Of a stretch of 64,000 bases of DNA, positions 8,581 to 17,076 are shown piece by piece. The stretch lies in contig NZ_JAVXZZ010000002.1 in assembly GCF_032337135.1 (NCBI RefSeq), forward strand, positions 620,001 through 684,000, written 5' to 3'. How positions within the stretch are numbered: position 1 is the first letter of the stretch; each line of letters begins with the position of its first letter. The notes beneath the pieces were generated by a model, which saw only the letters and a program-made list of their open reading frames with translations, was not told where the DNA came from and made no database searches. The position numbers were made by a program, and so were the translations under genes. This DNA is from Allorhodoferax sp032337135. GTDB lineage: Bacteria; Pseudomonadota; Gammaproteobacteria; Burkholderiales; Burkholderiaceae_C.

Positions 8581-9627
8581 TCAGGAAGTGGATTCCTTCA
8601 CGATCAACCAACGCTCACCCACCTTGTTCAGTTCGAGCGTCTTGCGGCTCGAAACCGACAGGCCGCTGGCGCGGTAGTCCTGCTTGAACTTGGCAATCGC
8701 GGTATTGCCGTTGACGGTAACCGTCAGGTGCTCCAGCTTCACGCTGATATTGTTCTTGGTGGTGATCCGGTTGCGGCGTTCCTCTTCCCAGGCCGCGCGG
8801 CTGAGCTTGTTCGGTGGCGTGAAGTCCTTGCCGTAGGCGCCCAGGTAGGCCTTCATGTCCTTGGCGGCCCAGGCAGCAGCCCATGCCTGCACGGCGGCTT
8901 GTGCGTCTTTGGAGCCCGAAGTGGCATTGGTGGCCAGTGCAGGTGCTGGAGTAGGTTCTTTGCCTGCAGTGGCGACGGCGGGCGCAGGCTCCTTGCTGGC
9001 GGGGGTTGCAGGAGTTGCAACCGGTGCGGCGGGTTGCGGTTCCTTCACCGCAGCAGGGGGCGGAGCTTTTGTTGCGGTAGCGGCGGCCGGTGCCGTGCGG
9101 GGACCAGCAGGGTTGAAGAGCTCACGGATCAATGCCAGCTTCGGCGCCACAGCGGTATTGGCGCTGTCGAGTTGGAGTGCCTTGTTGTAGGCCTGGCTTG
9201 CCAGCTTGGCGTACACGTCACCCAGGTTCTCGTGTGCCGTGGCGTAGCTCGGGTTGGTGCGGATGGCCATTTCCAGCGCCGCACGGGCCTTGTCGAACTG
9301 GCTCTGGCTTGCATACAGCACGGCCAGGTTGTTGTAGGGTTCAGGAAGCTCGGGGTAGTCTTCCGTGAGCTTGGTGAAGGTGGCGATGGCATCGGCCGAT
9401 TTGCCCGCATCGCGCTGGATCACCCCCTTGAGGAATCGCATCTGAGCGTCCTTGGGCTTGCCGCTGAGGTATTGGTCCGCCTTGGACAGCGCTTCCGCGT
9501 GCTTGCCCTGGCGCATGAGTTGCATGACATCTGCATAGTCGTCGGCAAATGCGGTGGTGGCGAAACACACGGCGAGTACGGAAACCAGGCCAATACGCTT
9601 GAATGCGGAGAGTCTTGAATGCTTCAT
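8581..9627 (-). CDS. Exported TPR protein with C-terminal NTF2/Cds6-like domain
   Basis: The 348-residue protein begins with a signal peptide ending near TTAFADD. Residues about 30-170 hold tandem tetratricopeptide repeats (for example AEALSKADQYLSGKPKDAQ, YNNLAVLYASQSQFDKA). An Ala/Pro-rich linker of about 70 residues follows. The C-terminal ~110 residues (VQAWAAAWAAKDMKAYLGAY onward) are an NTF2-like domain, also found at the end of the next gene, the L,D-transpeptidase. It heads the leftward operon. The pairing suggests a periplasmic partner that positions or regulates the transpeptidase; this is inference. Confidence 0.8.
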   Translation of the reverse strand: MKHSRLSAFKRIGLVSVLAVCFATTAFADDYADVMQLMRQGKHAEALSKADQYLSGKPKDAQMRFLKGVIQRDAGKSADAIATFTKLTEDYPELPEPYNNLAVLYASQSQFDKARAALEMAIRTNPSYATAHENLGDVYAKLASQAYNKALQLDSANTAVAPKLALIRELFNPAGPRTAPAAATATKAPPPAAVKEPQPAAPVATPATPASKEPAPAVATAGKEPTPAPALATNATSGSKDAQAAVQAWAAAWAAKDMKAYLGAYGKDFTPPNKLSRAAWEEERRNRITTKNNISVKLEHLTVTVNGNTAIAKFKQDYRASGLSVSSRKTLELNKVGERWLIVKESTS

Positions 9628-9805
9628 AAACCGGGGGGAGGGAAAAAGTGCCTGCGTGGCAGGGGCTTATACTGCGGTCATTGTATCTGAGGGATGGGGG
9701 CTCTTCGGCCCCGCGCGTAGCGCCATGCCTCAGTATTTGCACGGGGTTTTTCCACCCTGCCGCCGTGTGTGCGCGGCGGGAAGACCGCAGTTCCTGTTTC
9801 CTTTT

Positions 9806-11185
9806 ATGTCATTGCGTATCTACAACACGCTCTCGCGTGCCACCGAGCCATTCCAGCCCGCCAATCCTGACCACGTCCGCATGTATGTGTGCGGCGTGAC
9901 GGTCTATGACCGTCCGCATATCGGCAATGCGCGCTCGGCGGTAGGGTTTGACGTGGCGCGTCGTTGGCTGGAGGCCAGCGGCTACCGGGTGGAGTTCGTG
10001 CGCAACATCACCGACATCGACGACAAGATGATCAAGCGTGCGGTGGAAAACGGGGAGACGGTGCGGTCCCTGGCCGAACGCATGACGAGCCTCATGTACG
10101 CCGACTACGATGCGCTGGGAGTTCTGCGTCCCACCCACGATCCGCGTGCCACCGATTACGTGCCACAGATGCTGGACATCGTGCGCAAACTGGAGGAGAA
10201 AGGTCTGGCCTACGCCGCCGAAGACGGCGACGTGAACTTTGCGGTGCGCAAGATGCCCGGCTACGGCAAGCTTTCCGGCAAGTCCCTGGATGACCTCAAC
10301 GCGGGTGAGCGCGTGGCAGTGGGCACCAGCAAGCACGATCCTTTGGATTTTGTGCTTTGGAAGGGGGCGAAGCCTGAAGAACCCGAAGAAACGAAATGGG
10401 AAAGCCCTTGGGGCCGCGGCCGCCCCGGCTGGCACATCGAGTGCTCGGCCATGGCGTGTGCCTTGCTGGGGGAAACCATCGACATCCATGGCGGTGGCAT
10501 CGACCTCATTTTTCCGCACCATGAAAACGAGATTGCCCAGAGCGAAGGTGCCTTTGGTGTGCCTCTGGCCCGCTATTGGATGCACAACGGCTTCCTGAAC
10601 ATCGACGGCAGCAAGATGTCCAAGTCGCTGGGCAATTTCTTCTCGGTGCCTGATGTGCTGCAGCACTATGACGCACAGACCGTGCGCTTCTTCCTGGTGC
10701 GAGGCCACTACCGCAGTGAATTGGGGTGGAGCGATAAGCACCTGGATGACGCGCGCGCTGGCCTGAAGCGCCTCTACACGGCCTTGTCGCTGGTGGCACC
10801 GGCCGAATTGGCGCAGATCGACTGGGCAGACCCGTTCGCCGCCAAATTCAAGGCTGCGATGGACAACGACTTCGGTACGCCTGAAGCGGTGGCCGTTCTG
10901 TTTGAATTGGCGGCGGAGGTGAACCGTACCCGTTCTGCTGCGTTGGCAGGATTGCTGCGGTCCCTGGGCGGCTGTCTCGGTATTCTGCAAGGGGATGCCC
11001 AGGCCTTCCTGAAGGCCGGTGCGAGCCTGGACGCGGATGCCATCGAAGTGCTCATCGCCCAGCGTGCCGAAGCCAAGGCGGCCAAGAACTTCGCATTGGC
11101 GGACCAGATCCGCAAGGACCTGCTGGAGCAGGGCATCTTGCTGAAGGATGGTGCGGGCGGTACGACCTGGGAGGCTGCGCAGTGA
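9806..11185 (+). CDS. cysS: Cysteinyl-tRNA synthetase
   Basis: ATG at 9806 gives MSLRIYNTL and a 459-residue class I synthetase, the normal length. The longer open frame upstream has no family similarity. Signatures: zinc ligand in YVCGVTVYD, HIGH-type motif HIGN, IECSAM and FPHHENEIAQSE completing the zinc site, and GSKMSKSLGNF (KMSKS). It charges tRNA-Cys in the cytosol. The stop codon overlaps the GTG start of the next gene. Confidence 0.96.
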   Translation: MSLRIYNTLSRATEPFQPANPDHVRMYVCGVTVYDRPHIGNARSAVGFDVARRWLEASGYRVEFVRNITDIDDKMIKRAVENGETVRSLAERMTSLMYADYDALGVLRPTHDPRATDYVPQMLDIVRKLEEKGLAYAAEDGDVNFAVRKMPGYGKLSGKSLDDLNAGERVAVGTSKHDPLDFVLWKGAKPEEPEETKWESPWGRGRPGWHIECSAMACALLGETIDIHGGGIDLIFPHHENEIAQSEGAFGVPLARYWMHNGFLNIDGSKMSKSLGNFFSVPDVLQHYDAQTVRFFLVRGHYRSELGWSDKHLDDARAGLKRLYTALSLVAPAELAQIDWADPFAAKFKAAMDNDFGTPEAVAVLFELAAEVNRTRSAALAGLLRSLGGCLGILQGDAQAFLKAGASLDADAIEVLIAQRAEAKAAKNFALADQIRKDLLEQGILLKDGAGGTTWEAAQ

Positions 11186-11832
11186 ATGCTGCCGTCAAGC
11201 AGGTGGCTACTCCCGTGACGCCGCCGTATTGGGCCGAAGCCTGCAAGCACCTGATGAAGAAGGATCGGGTGATGAAGCGCCTCATCCCCCAGTTTGGCGA
11301 AGCCTGCCTGGAGACCCGGGGTGATGCTTTCGTGACGCTGGCCCGCAGCATTGTGGGCCAGCAGATTTCCGTCAAGGCAGCCCAGACGGTGTGGGAGCGC
11401 TTTTCGGAACTACCCAAACGCATGGTCCCGGCCCAGGTTTTGCGCCTGAAAGTGGATGACATGCGCGCGGCCGGACTGTCGGCACGCAAGGTGGAATACC
11501 TCGTGGACCTGGCGCTGCACTTCGAAAACGGCAGCCTGCACGTCGGTGCCTGGGAGTCGATGGACGATGAGGCCATCATCCAGGAACTGGTGTCGATCCG
11601 CGGTATCGGGCGCTGGACGGCGGAAATGTTTCTCATCTTCCACTTCATGCGCCCCAACGTGTTGCCGCTGGACGATGTGGGGCTGATCAACGGGATCAGC
11701 CAGAACTATTTTTCGGGTGAAACGGTCAGCCGCAGCGACGTGCGCGAAGTAGCGGCAGCCTGGGCGCCGTACTGCAGTGTGGCAACTTGGTATATTTGGC
11801 GGTCGTTGGACCCGCTACCGGTAGCCTATTGA
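11182..11832 (+). CDS. DNA-3-methyladenine glycosylase, HhH-GPD superfamily (AlkA-like)
   Basis: A GTG start at 11182 overlaps the cysS stop (GTGA). The 216-residue protein has the helix-hairpin-helix SIRGIGRWTAEM and the catalytic aspartate in VLPLDDVGL, which define HhH-GPD base-excision glycosylases. SIVGQQISVKAA is typical of the AlkA branch. It lacks the N-terminal extra domain of E. coli AlkA, as do many short family members. It removes alkylated purines from DNA. Confidence 0.88.
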   Translation: MNAAVKQVATPVTPPYWAEACKHLMKKDRVMKRLIPQFGEACLETRGDAFVTLARSIVGQQISVKAAQTVWERFSELPKRMVPAQVLRLKVDDMRAAGLSARKVEYLVDLALHFENGSLHVGAWESMDDEAIIQELVSIRGIGRWTAEMFLIFHFMRPNVLPLDDVGLINGISQNYFSGETVSRSDVREVAAAWAPYCSVATWYIWRSLDPLPVAY

Positions 11833-11883
11833 CGCCTGTTGCCCTATGGGGTGGCAGAACAAACAAGTTAAAGGAGCAAGACT

Positions 11884-12861
11884 TTGGCAAAACGTGTCTT
11901 TCTGGATTTCGAGCAGCCTGTGGCTGAACTGGAAAACAAGATCGAAGAATTGCGCTACGTGCAAAACGAGTCGGCGGTGGACATCTCCGCCGAGATCGAG
12001 CAGCTGAGCAAGAAGAGCCAGCAGCTCACCAAGGACATCTACAGCGATCTGACGCCGTGGCAGATCACCAAGATCGCCCGCCACGCCGAGCGTCCCTACA
12101 CGCTCGACTATGTCAGTGAAATCTTCACGCACTTTGTCGAACTGCATGGTGACCGCCACTTCGCCGACGACATGAGCATCGTCGGCGGCATGGCGCGCTT
12201 CAACGGCACGCCTTGCATGGTCATCGGCCACCAGAAGGGGCGCGACACCAAGGAGCGCGGATTGCGCAACTTCGGCATGTGCAAGCCCGAAGGCTACCGC
12301 AAGGCCCTGCGCCTGATGAAGCTGGCCGAAAAGTTCAAGTTGCCGGTGTTCACGTTTGTCGACACTCCCGGTGCTTACCCGGGCATTGACGCCGAGGAGC
12401 GTGGTCAGTCCGAAGCCATCGGTCGCAACATCTTTGAGATGGCGCAGCTCGAAGTGCCCATCATCTCCACCATCATCGGTGAAGGCGGCTCGGGTGGTGC
12501 GCTGGCCATTTCGGTGGCTGACCAGACCATCATGATGCAGTACGCCGTGTACTCGGTGATCAGCCCCGAAGGTTGCGCCTCCATTCTCTGGAAGACCGCC
12601 GAGAAGGCCCAGGAAGCAGCGGACGCGTTAGGTATCACGGCCCATCGCCTGAAGGCTCTGGGCTTGGTGGACAAGATCGTCAACGAGCCGGTAGGTGGCG
12701 CGCATCGTGACCACAAGCAGGCGGCCGCGTTCCTCAAGCGTGCCTTGGTTGATGCGTACCGCCAGGTGGCCGATCTCAAGGTGAAGGATCTGCTGGACCG
12801 CCGGTACGAGCGGCTCCAGTCCTACGGTCGCTTTACCGACACCAAGGCCACTGGCAAGTAA
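11884..12861 (+). CDS. accA: Acetyl-CoA carboxylase carboxyltransferase subunit alpha
   Basis: A 325-residue protein covering the full AccA family: the coiled N-terminus (FEQPVAELENKIEEL), LHGDRHFADD, the oxyanion region GEGGSGGALAI and VISPEGCASILW. With AccD it transfers carboxyl from carboxybiotin to acetyl-CoA, the first step of fatty acid synthesis. The start is TTG at 11884: it is preceded by a good ribosome site (AAAGGAGCAAGAC) and no in-frame ATG or GTG nearby would retain the conserved N-terminus. A weak start codon could tune its amount against AccD. Confidence 0.96.
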   Translation: MAKRVFLDFEQPVAELENKIEELRYVQNESAVDISAEIEQLSKKSQQLTKDIYSDLTPWQITKIARHAERPYTLDYVSEIFTHFVELHGDRHFADDMSIVGGMARFNGTPCMVIGHQKGRDTKERGLRNFGMCKPEGYRKALRLMKLAEKFKLPVFTFVDTPGAYPGIDAEERGQSEAIGRNIFEMAQLEVPIISTIIGEGGSGGALAISVADQTIMMQYAVYSVISPEGCASILWKTAEKAQEAADALGITAHRLKALGLVDKIVNEPVGGAHRDHKQAAAFLKRALVDAYRQVADLKVKDLLDRRYERLQSYGRFTDTKATGK

Positions 12862-12885
12862 GCCCTGGGCCTGGGCGGCTCGCCT

Positions 12886-13854
12886 GTGACACAGCCTTTC
12901 GAAGCCGCCATTGCTGAATTCGCTCCGCCGCTGCCGCTGACCGTGGCGCTCAGCGGGGGTGCCGACTCCACGGCCCTCCTGCTCGGCTGCGCACGCCGCT
13001 GGCCAGGGCAGGTGCATGCCGTGCATGTTAATCATGGCCTGCAAGCCAGCGCTTCACGCTTTGAAGCCCATTGCGTGGCGCTCTGCAATGGCTTGGGCGT
13101 TCCACTTCGGGTGCTGGCAGTGCATGCCCATGCCGCCAGCGGGGAGAGCCCGGAAGACGCGGCGCGCCGTGCGCGCTACGGTGCAATTGAGGCGCTGGCC
13201 CAGGAAAACACTGCGCATGATGCTTTCAAAACCATAGCGTTTGCGCACAATGCCGACGACCAGACCGAAACCTTCTTGCTGGCATTGAGTCGCGGCAGTG
13301 GCGTACCCGGGCTCAGCGGCATGCCTGCGCAGTGGCAGCGTGGTGTGCTGCGTTGTTACCGCCCCCTGCTGAGCGTGGCGGCCAATGACATTCGGGCCTG
13401 GCTCCGTGACCAGGGCCAGGGGTGGGTTGAGGATCCCAGCAATGCCGACCAGCGCTTCACCCGCAATCGCATTCGCCATAGCGTGTTGCCGGCGTTGCGC
13501 CAGGCGTTCCCGCATGTGGACGATGCGGTGGCGCGCTCGGCGCGGCACTTGGCGCAGGCGCAGCGCCTGCTCGAAGCCATGGCGCAGGAAGATCTGGAGC
13601 GCCTGCTTGGCGGGCAAGCCTTGGCGGATGCGCTGCCCTTGGCCGGACTGCGCGAACTGGACGGCGAACGACAGGCCAATCTGCTGCGCTACTGGTTGAA
13701 GTCGCGATTCGGTGCTGCGCCCAGCACCGCACAGTTGGCCGAGTTGCAGCGTCAGCTGCTGCGGTGCAGTACGCGCGGCCACCGTATCCACCTGCGTGTG
13801 GCGCACGGATTTGCCCTGCGCCAAGGGCCTTGCCTGACCTGGCAGCCGGATTGA
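12886..13854 (+). CDS. tilS: tRNA(Ile)-lysidine synthase carrying an in-frame repeat
   Basis: The PP-loop ATPase motif LSGGADSTALL lies at the N-terminus, with HVNHGLQ and AHNADDQTETFLLALSRG downstream, all diagnostic of TilS. It converts C34 of the CAU-anticodon tRNA-Ile to lysidine, an essential step for reading AUA. A GTG at 12886 is the likely start. The 322-residue product is shorter than E. coli TilS and lacks much of the C-terminal domain, as in many relatives. Residues about 102-119 (ALAQENTAHDAFKTIAFA), immediately before the conserved AHNADDQ motif, coincide with a copy of the dispersed repeat and make this loop several residues longer than in E. coli. Confidence 0.93.
   Translation: MTQPFEAAIAEFAPPLPLTVALSGGADSTALLLGCARRWPGQVHAVHVNHGLQASASRFEAHCVALCNGLGVPLRVLAVHAHAASGESPEDAARRARYGAIEALAQENTAHDAFKTIAFAHNADDQTETFLLALSRGSGVPGLSGMPAQWQRGVLRCYRPLLSVAANDIRAWLRDQGQGWVEDPSNADQRFTRNRIRHSVLPALRQAFPHVDDAVARSARHLAQAQRLLEAMAQEDLERLLGGQALADALPLAGLRELDGERQANLLRYWLKSRFGAAPSTAQLAELQRQLLRCSTRGHRIHLRVAHGFALRQGPCLTWQPD
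13191..13240 (-). repeat. Dispersed repeat, copy 2 (inside tilS)
   Basis: Compared without gaps to copy 1 from GCC at 13198 to ATAGCG at 13234-13239, 32 of 42 bases agree, including ACTGCGCA and CATAGCG. The reading frame is the same as in copy 1, so ENTA and IA recur in the peptide. More diverged than the intergenic copies, as expected under protein-level selection. Confidence 0.65.
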
Positions 13855-13934
13855 CGCCCATTGGCAGACTGCAGATTTTTGCAATGGGCACCCGGAAATT
13901 CGATCGGGGTTTCTGTCATAATGCTGGTTTCGCA

Positions 13935-14027
13935 GGAAACGTGACCGAGTGGCCGAAGGTGCTCCCCTGCTAAGGGAGTATGGGGTGTAGAGCCTCATCG
14001 AGGGTTCGAATCCCTCCGTTTCCGCCA
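13935..14027 (+). tRNA. tRNA-Ser (anticodon GCT)
   Basis: A 93-base class II tRNA with perfect acceptor pairing (GGAAACG with CGTTTCC), anticodon loop CTGCTAA giving GCT, a long variable arm, T-loop GGTTCGAATCC and an encoded CCA end. It decodes AGC and AGU. A -10-like CATAAT is at 13917-13922, just upstream. Confidence 0.97.
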
Positions 14028-14033
14028 GAACAG

Positions 14034-14066
14034 ACCCCGTAAGTCTCTGACTTACGGGGTTTTTTC
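14034..14066 (+). terminator. Intrinsic terminator after tRNA-Ser
   Basis: A 10-bp stem (CCCCGTAAGT at 14035-14044, ACTTACGGGG at 14050-14059) with a 5-base loop is followed by six T residues, seven bases beyond the tRNA CCA end. Confidence 0.92.
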
Positions 14067-14089
14067 TTTGTCGCCCTCAGCGCGGCGTT

Positions 14090-14878
14090 TCATTGCCCCT
14101 TGAAAACCGGGCGGCGTTTTTCCATGAATGCACGCATGCCCTCTGCCTGGTCTTGCGAGCTGCTGCAGCGAAGCACTGCCTGCCGCTCCGCCAGCAAAGC
14201 CTGCTCCAACGGGAGCTCGCCTGCGCCGACCACGGCTTGCAACACACCGGATACCGCGATGGGCGCTTGGGCCGCCAGTTCCTGTGCCAGTGCGATCGCA
14301 CGTTCCTTCAGCACATCCAGCGGGTGGAGCTCGTGCACCAGCCCCATGGCCAAGGCCGTCGGGCCATCCACCTTGCGCGCACGCAGGATCATGTCGAGGG
14401 CGTGCGCCCGCCCCACCGTGCGTGTGAGTCGCGCAGTGCCGCCCCAGGCGGGTACCGTTCCCAGGTCCAGCTCGGGCAGCCCCATCTGGACTCCCTCCGA
14501 TGCTGCCAGCCGGAAATGGCAGGCCAGTGGCAATTCCAGCCCACCGCCCAGGCAATAGCCGAACAGGGTCGCTATGACGGGAATGTGAAGGTTCTCGATC
14601 ATGGAAAGGACCCGCAGGCGTTGGTCCAGAACGGCTTCGAAACCACCGCGCAGATGGGCTTGCGCCTGCAGTTGCTTGAGGTCCATGCCCACACTGAAAT
14701 GATCGGTTCCGGCTGCGGTGATCACCACCGCGCGGGTGGTGGTGTCGCTAGGCAGGGCGAGGACGGCGTCTTCGAGCGCATCCATGAAATCAAAGCCCAT
14801 GCGGTTGAATGGCGGATCCTGGTTTTCCAGAACCATCACCGCACCGTGGCGGTCGATACGCAGGCTTGAAGTGCTCAT
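14090..14878 (-). CDS. Enoyl-CoA hydratase/isomerase family protein
   Basis: ATG at 14878 overlaps the histidine kinase stop as ATGA, so I prefer it over the upstream ATG at 14911. The 262-residue crotonase-fold protein has the two oxyanion-hole segments, HFSVGMDLKQL and GYCLGGGLELPLA, and LPELDLGTVPAWGG. The specific acyl-CoA substrate cannot be assigned. Being coupled to tctE, it may act on a metabolite imported by the neighbouring Tct system, but this is inference. Confidence 0.85.
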   Translation of the reverse strand: MSTSSLRIDRHGAVMVLENQDPPFNRMGFDFMDALEDAVLALPSDTTTRAVVITAAGTDHFSVGMDLKQLQAQAHLRGGFEAVLDQRLRVLSMIENLHIPVIATLFGYCLGGGLELPLACHFRLAASEGVQMGLPELDLGTVPAWGGTARLTRTVGRAHALDMILRARKVDGPTALAMGLVHELHPLDVLKERAIALAQELAAQAPIAVSGVLQAVVGAGELPLEQALLAERQAVLRCSSSQDQAEGMRAFMEKRRPVFKGQ

Positions 14879-16311
14879 GGAGGTGGTGCCTTGGCTGGTG
14901 GTGTGGTGCATGGCAGGGACACGGATGCGGTGAGGCCCAGCAGCTTCCCGTCCGGCGCAGTCCGGTTGCTGAGGGTGATCTGCCCCCCCAGCGTGTGCAC
15001 CATTTCGCGCGCGATGGTCAGACCCAGGCCGGATCCGCTGCGGGCGTCGGTCGTGGCAAACGGTTGGAACAGGCGCTGGCGCAGGGTGTCGGAGATGCCC
15101 TCACCGCTATCGACCACATCGAGCGTCGCAAACTGAGCCTGTCGACGCAACAGAACGTCCAATCTGCCGGCGCGTGGCGTGTGCCGGATGGCGTTGTGCA
15201 GCAGGTTGCGGGTAATCTCGCGCAGCATCCAGGGGTGCCCCATCACCGTGGCCGGGCTGCAGTCCAGTCCGAAGTCGATGTCCTTGTCGGCCACCATCGG
15301 TGCCATCTCCAGAGCCAGGTCGCGCACGATGTCGGCCCAGTCCACTTCCGTAAAGTCGCGGGATTGGCGCAGCTGCTCGATCTTGGCCAGGGACAGCATC
15401 TGGTTGGCCAGTAGGGTGGCGCGGTCAACCGTGGTTTCCAATTCGGCCAGTGCCGCATGGGGTGGCGTGTCACCACGCCGTGCGGACTGGATCTGGAGCT
15501 TGAGCACGGCCAGCGGCGTGCGCAGCTGGTGGGCGGCATCACGCACAAAACGTTTCTGGTGGTCCATGGCCTGGTGCAGACGGGCCATGAAGCCGTTGGT
15601 GGCATCCACCAGCGGGCGCACTTCGGCTGGCAGGCTGTCCACCGGCAGGGGGGTCAGGTCGTCCGGTGCGCGCTGGGCCAGCGTCTGACTCAGGCGGCCG
15701 ATCGGGCGCGTAACCTGCAGCACTACCACCAGCGCGATCAGGGTGATGACCAGAATCAGGAACGCCTGGCGTTGCAATGTGTCCCACAGGATGCTGCGCG
15801 CCAGTTCACGGCGCAGTTCCAGGGTTTCGGCCACCTGCACCATGGCCATGGTTTTCCCTTGGGGCGTGGCGATGGGCTGCAGCAGGATGGCCACCCGCAC
15901 TGCGTCGCCCCGCCACTGGGCGTCGTAGAAGTCCACCAGGGCGGCATAAGGCCCTTGCTGGGGAATGGTGCCTTGCCATGCAGGTAGGTCCTGAGCGCCG
16001 TCGACCCAGGCGCCGTTGAGCTCGGACACGCGGTAGGTCATGCGGCTGCGGTTGTCCGCTTCGAAGGCTTCCAGGGCAGAGTAGGGGATGCGCGCCAGGA
16101 TGCGGGTCTGCTCGCCTTCGCGTTGCACGTCGAGCAGCTCGCCGATGGCCTTGGCCGACGCCAGCAGCGTGCGGTCGTAGGCCGTGTTCACGGCGGACAG
16201 TGCCTGCCGGTACAGGCTCACGGTGTCGGCCAGCACGAACAGGGCAATCGGCAACAGCAGGCCCCAGAGCAACTGCTGGCGCAGCGATCGCCCCAGGCGT
16301 GGCCAGCTCAT
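14875..16311 (-). CDS. tctE: Sensor histidine kinase, TctE-like
   Basis: A 478-residue membrane kinase: TM1 at about residues 12-33, a periplasmic sensor region of about 150 residues, TM2 at about 183-201, HAMP, dimerisation domain with the phospho-accepting His near 261 (AAHQLRTPL), then the ATPase domain with N-box (LHNAIRH), DSGEGI and SGSGLGL. Its start overlaps the response regulator stop as ATGA. The divergent tctCBA genes next to the regulator make a TctE role, sensing tricarboxylates or related acids, the best assignment. Confidence 0.85.
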   Translation of the reverse strand: MSWPRLGRSLRQQLLWGLLLPIALFVLADTVSLYRQALSAVNTAYDRTLLASAKAIGELLDVQREGEQTRILARIPYSALEAFEADNRSRMTYRVSELNGAWVDGAQDLPAWQGTIPQQGPYAALVDFYDAQWRGDAVRVAILLQPIATPQGKTMAMVQVAETLELRRELARSILWDTLQRQAFLILVITLIALVVVLQVTRPIGRLSQTLAQRAPDDLTPLPVDSLPAEVRPLVDATNGFMARLHQAMDHQKRFVRDAAHQLRTPLAVLKLQIQSARRGDTPPHAALAELETTVDRATLLANQMLSLAKIEQLRQSRDFTEVDWADIVRDLALEMAPMVADKDIDFGLDCSPATVMGHPWMLREITRNLLHNAIRHTPRAGRLDVLLRRQAQFATLDVVDSGEGISDTLRQRLFQPFATTDARSGSGLGLTIAREMVHTLGGQITLSNRTAPDGKLLGLTASVSLPCTTPPAKAPPP

Positions 16312-16988
16312 GCGGCGTCCACCTTGAGCAGGTAGCCCAGTCCGCGCAGCGTGACCAGTGAAAGCCCGGTGGGGCCGAGTTTCTTGCGCAGGCGGTAGAC
16401 CACGACTTCGATCGCGTCGTACTGCACGTCGAGCTCTCCAGGGAATACCTGTTCGAACAGCTGCTCCTTGGTGACGGCCTTGCCGGACCTGGCCATGAGC
16501 GCACGCAGCAGGGCGATTTCGCGCTGGGTCAGGTCGAACACTGCGTGGCCGAGGTACATGGCGCCGCTGCTGCGGTCGTAGCGCAGGGCGCCCACCTGCA
16601 GGTCGGCCGGCGCATCGGCGCCCGGACCCTGGTGGCGTCGGTGCAGCGCGCGGATGCGGGCCTCGAGTTCGTCCAGGTCGAAGGGCTTGGGCAGGTAGTC
16701 ATCGGCGCCGGCATTGAGGCCGGCTACCTTGTCGCCCACGGTACCGCGCGCCGTGAGCAGAAGCACCGGGGTGCGCAGGCCGGCGCTGCGGGCCTGTTGC
16801 AGCACCTGCAGCCCATCCACGTGCGGCAGGCTCAGGTCGAGCACCACCACGTCGGGTGGGTCGCTGCGCCACAGCGGCAGTGCCAGGGCGCCATCGGCAC
16901 ACGGCGTCACCCGCATGCCCACGCGCCCCAGGCTGCGCTCCAGCGTGGCGCGCAGGGAATCGTCGTCTTCGACCAGCAGGAGATGCAT
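16308..16988 (-). CDS. tctD: Response regulator, OmpR family, TctD-like
   Basis: A 226-residue OmpR/PhoB-type regulator. The receiver has acidic residues EDDD at 8-10, the phospho-acceptor Asp51 (VVVLDLSLPHVDG), Thr at 79 and Lys101. The C-terminal winged helix ends YDAIEVVVYRLRKKLG. It starts 88 bases from tctC on the opposite strand, so the shared promoter region is the likely target. First gene of the tctD-tctE-crotonase unit. Confidence 0.88.
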   Translation of the reverse strand: MHLLLVEDDDSLRATLERSLGRVGMRVTPCADGALALPLWRSDPPDVVVLDLSLPHVDGLQVLQQARSAGLRTPVLLLTARGTVGDKVAGLNAGADDYLPKPFDLDELEARIRALHRRHQGPGADAPADLQVGALRYDRSSGAMYLGHAVFDLTQREIALLRALMARSGKAVTKEQLFEQVFPGELDVQYDAIEVVVYRLRKKLGPTGLSLVTLRGLGYLLKVDAA

Positions 16989-17076
16989 GCTACGGGTTTA
17001 CCCTGAAATTCTGGACAGCGCTTTGACAGCGAGGCTCGGCATCATAGGCCCGTTTCATCACTACAAGGAGACTGCC

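Noticed and set aside
10430..10446. TGGCAC with a loosely placed GC doublet, resembling a sigma54 promoter
   Set aside because: It lies inside cysS and the -12 half (GTGCT) does not fit TTGC.
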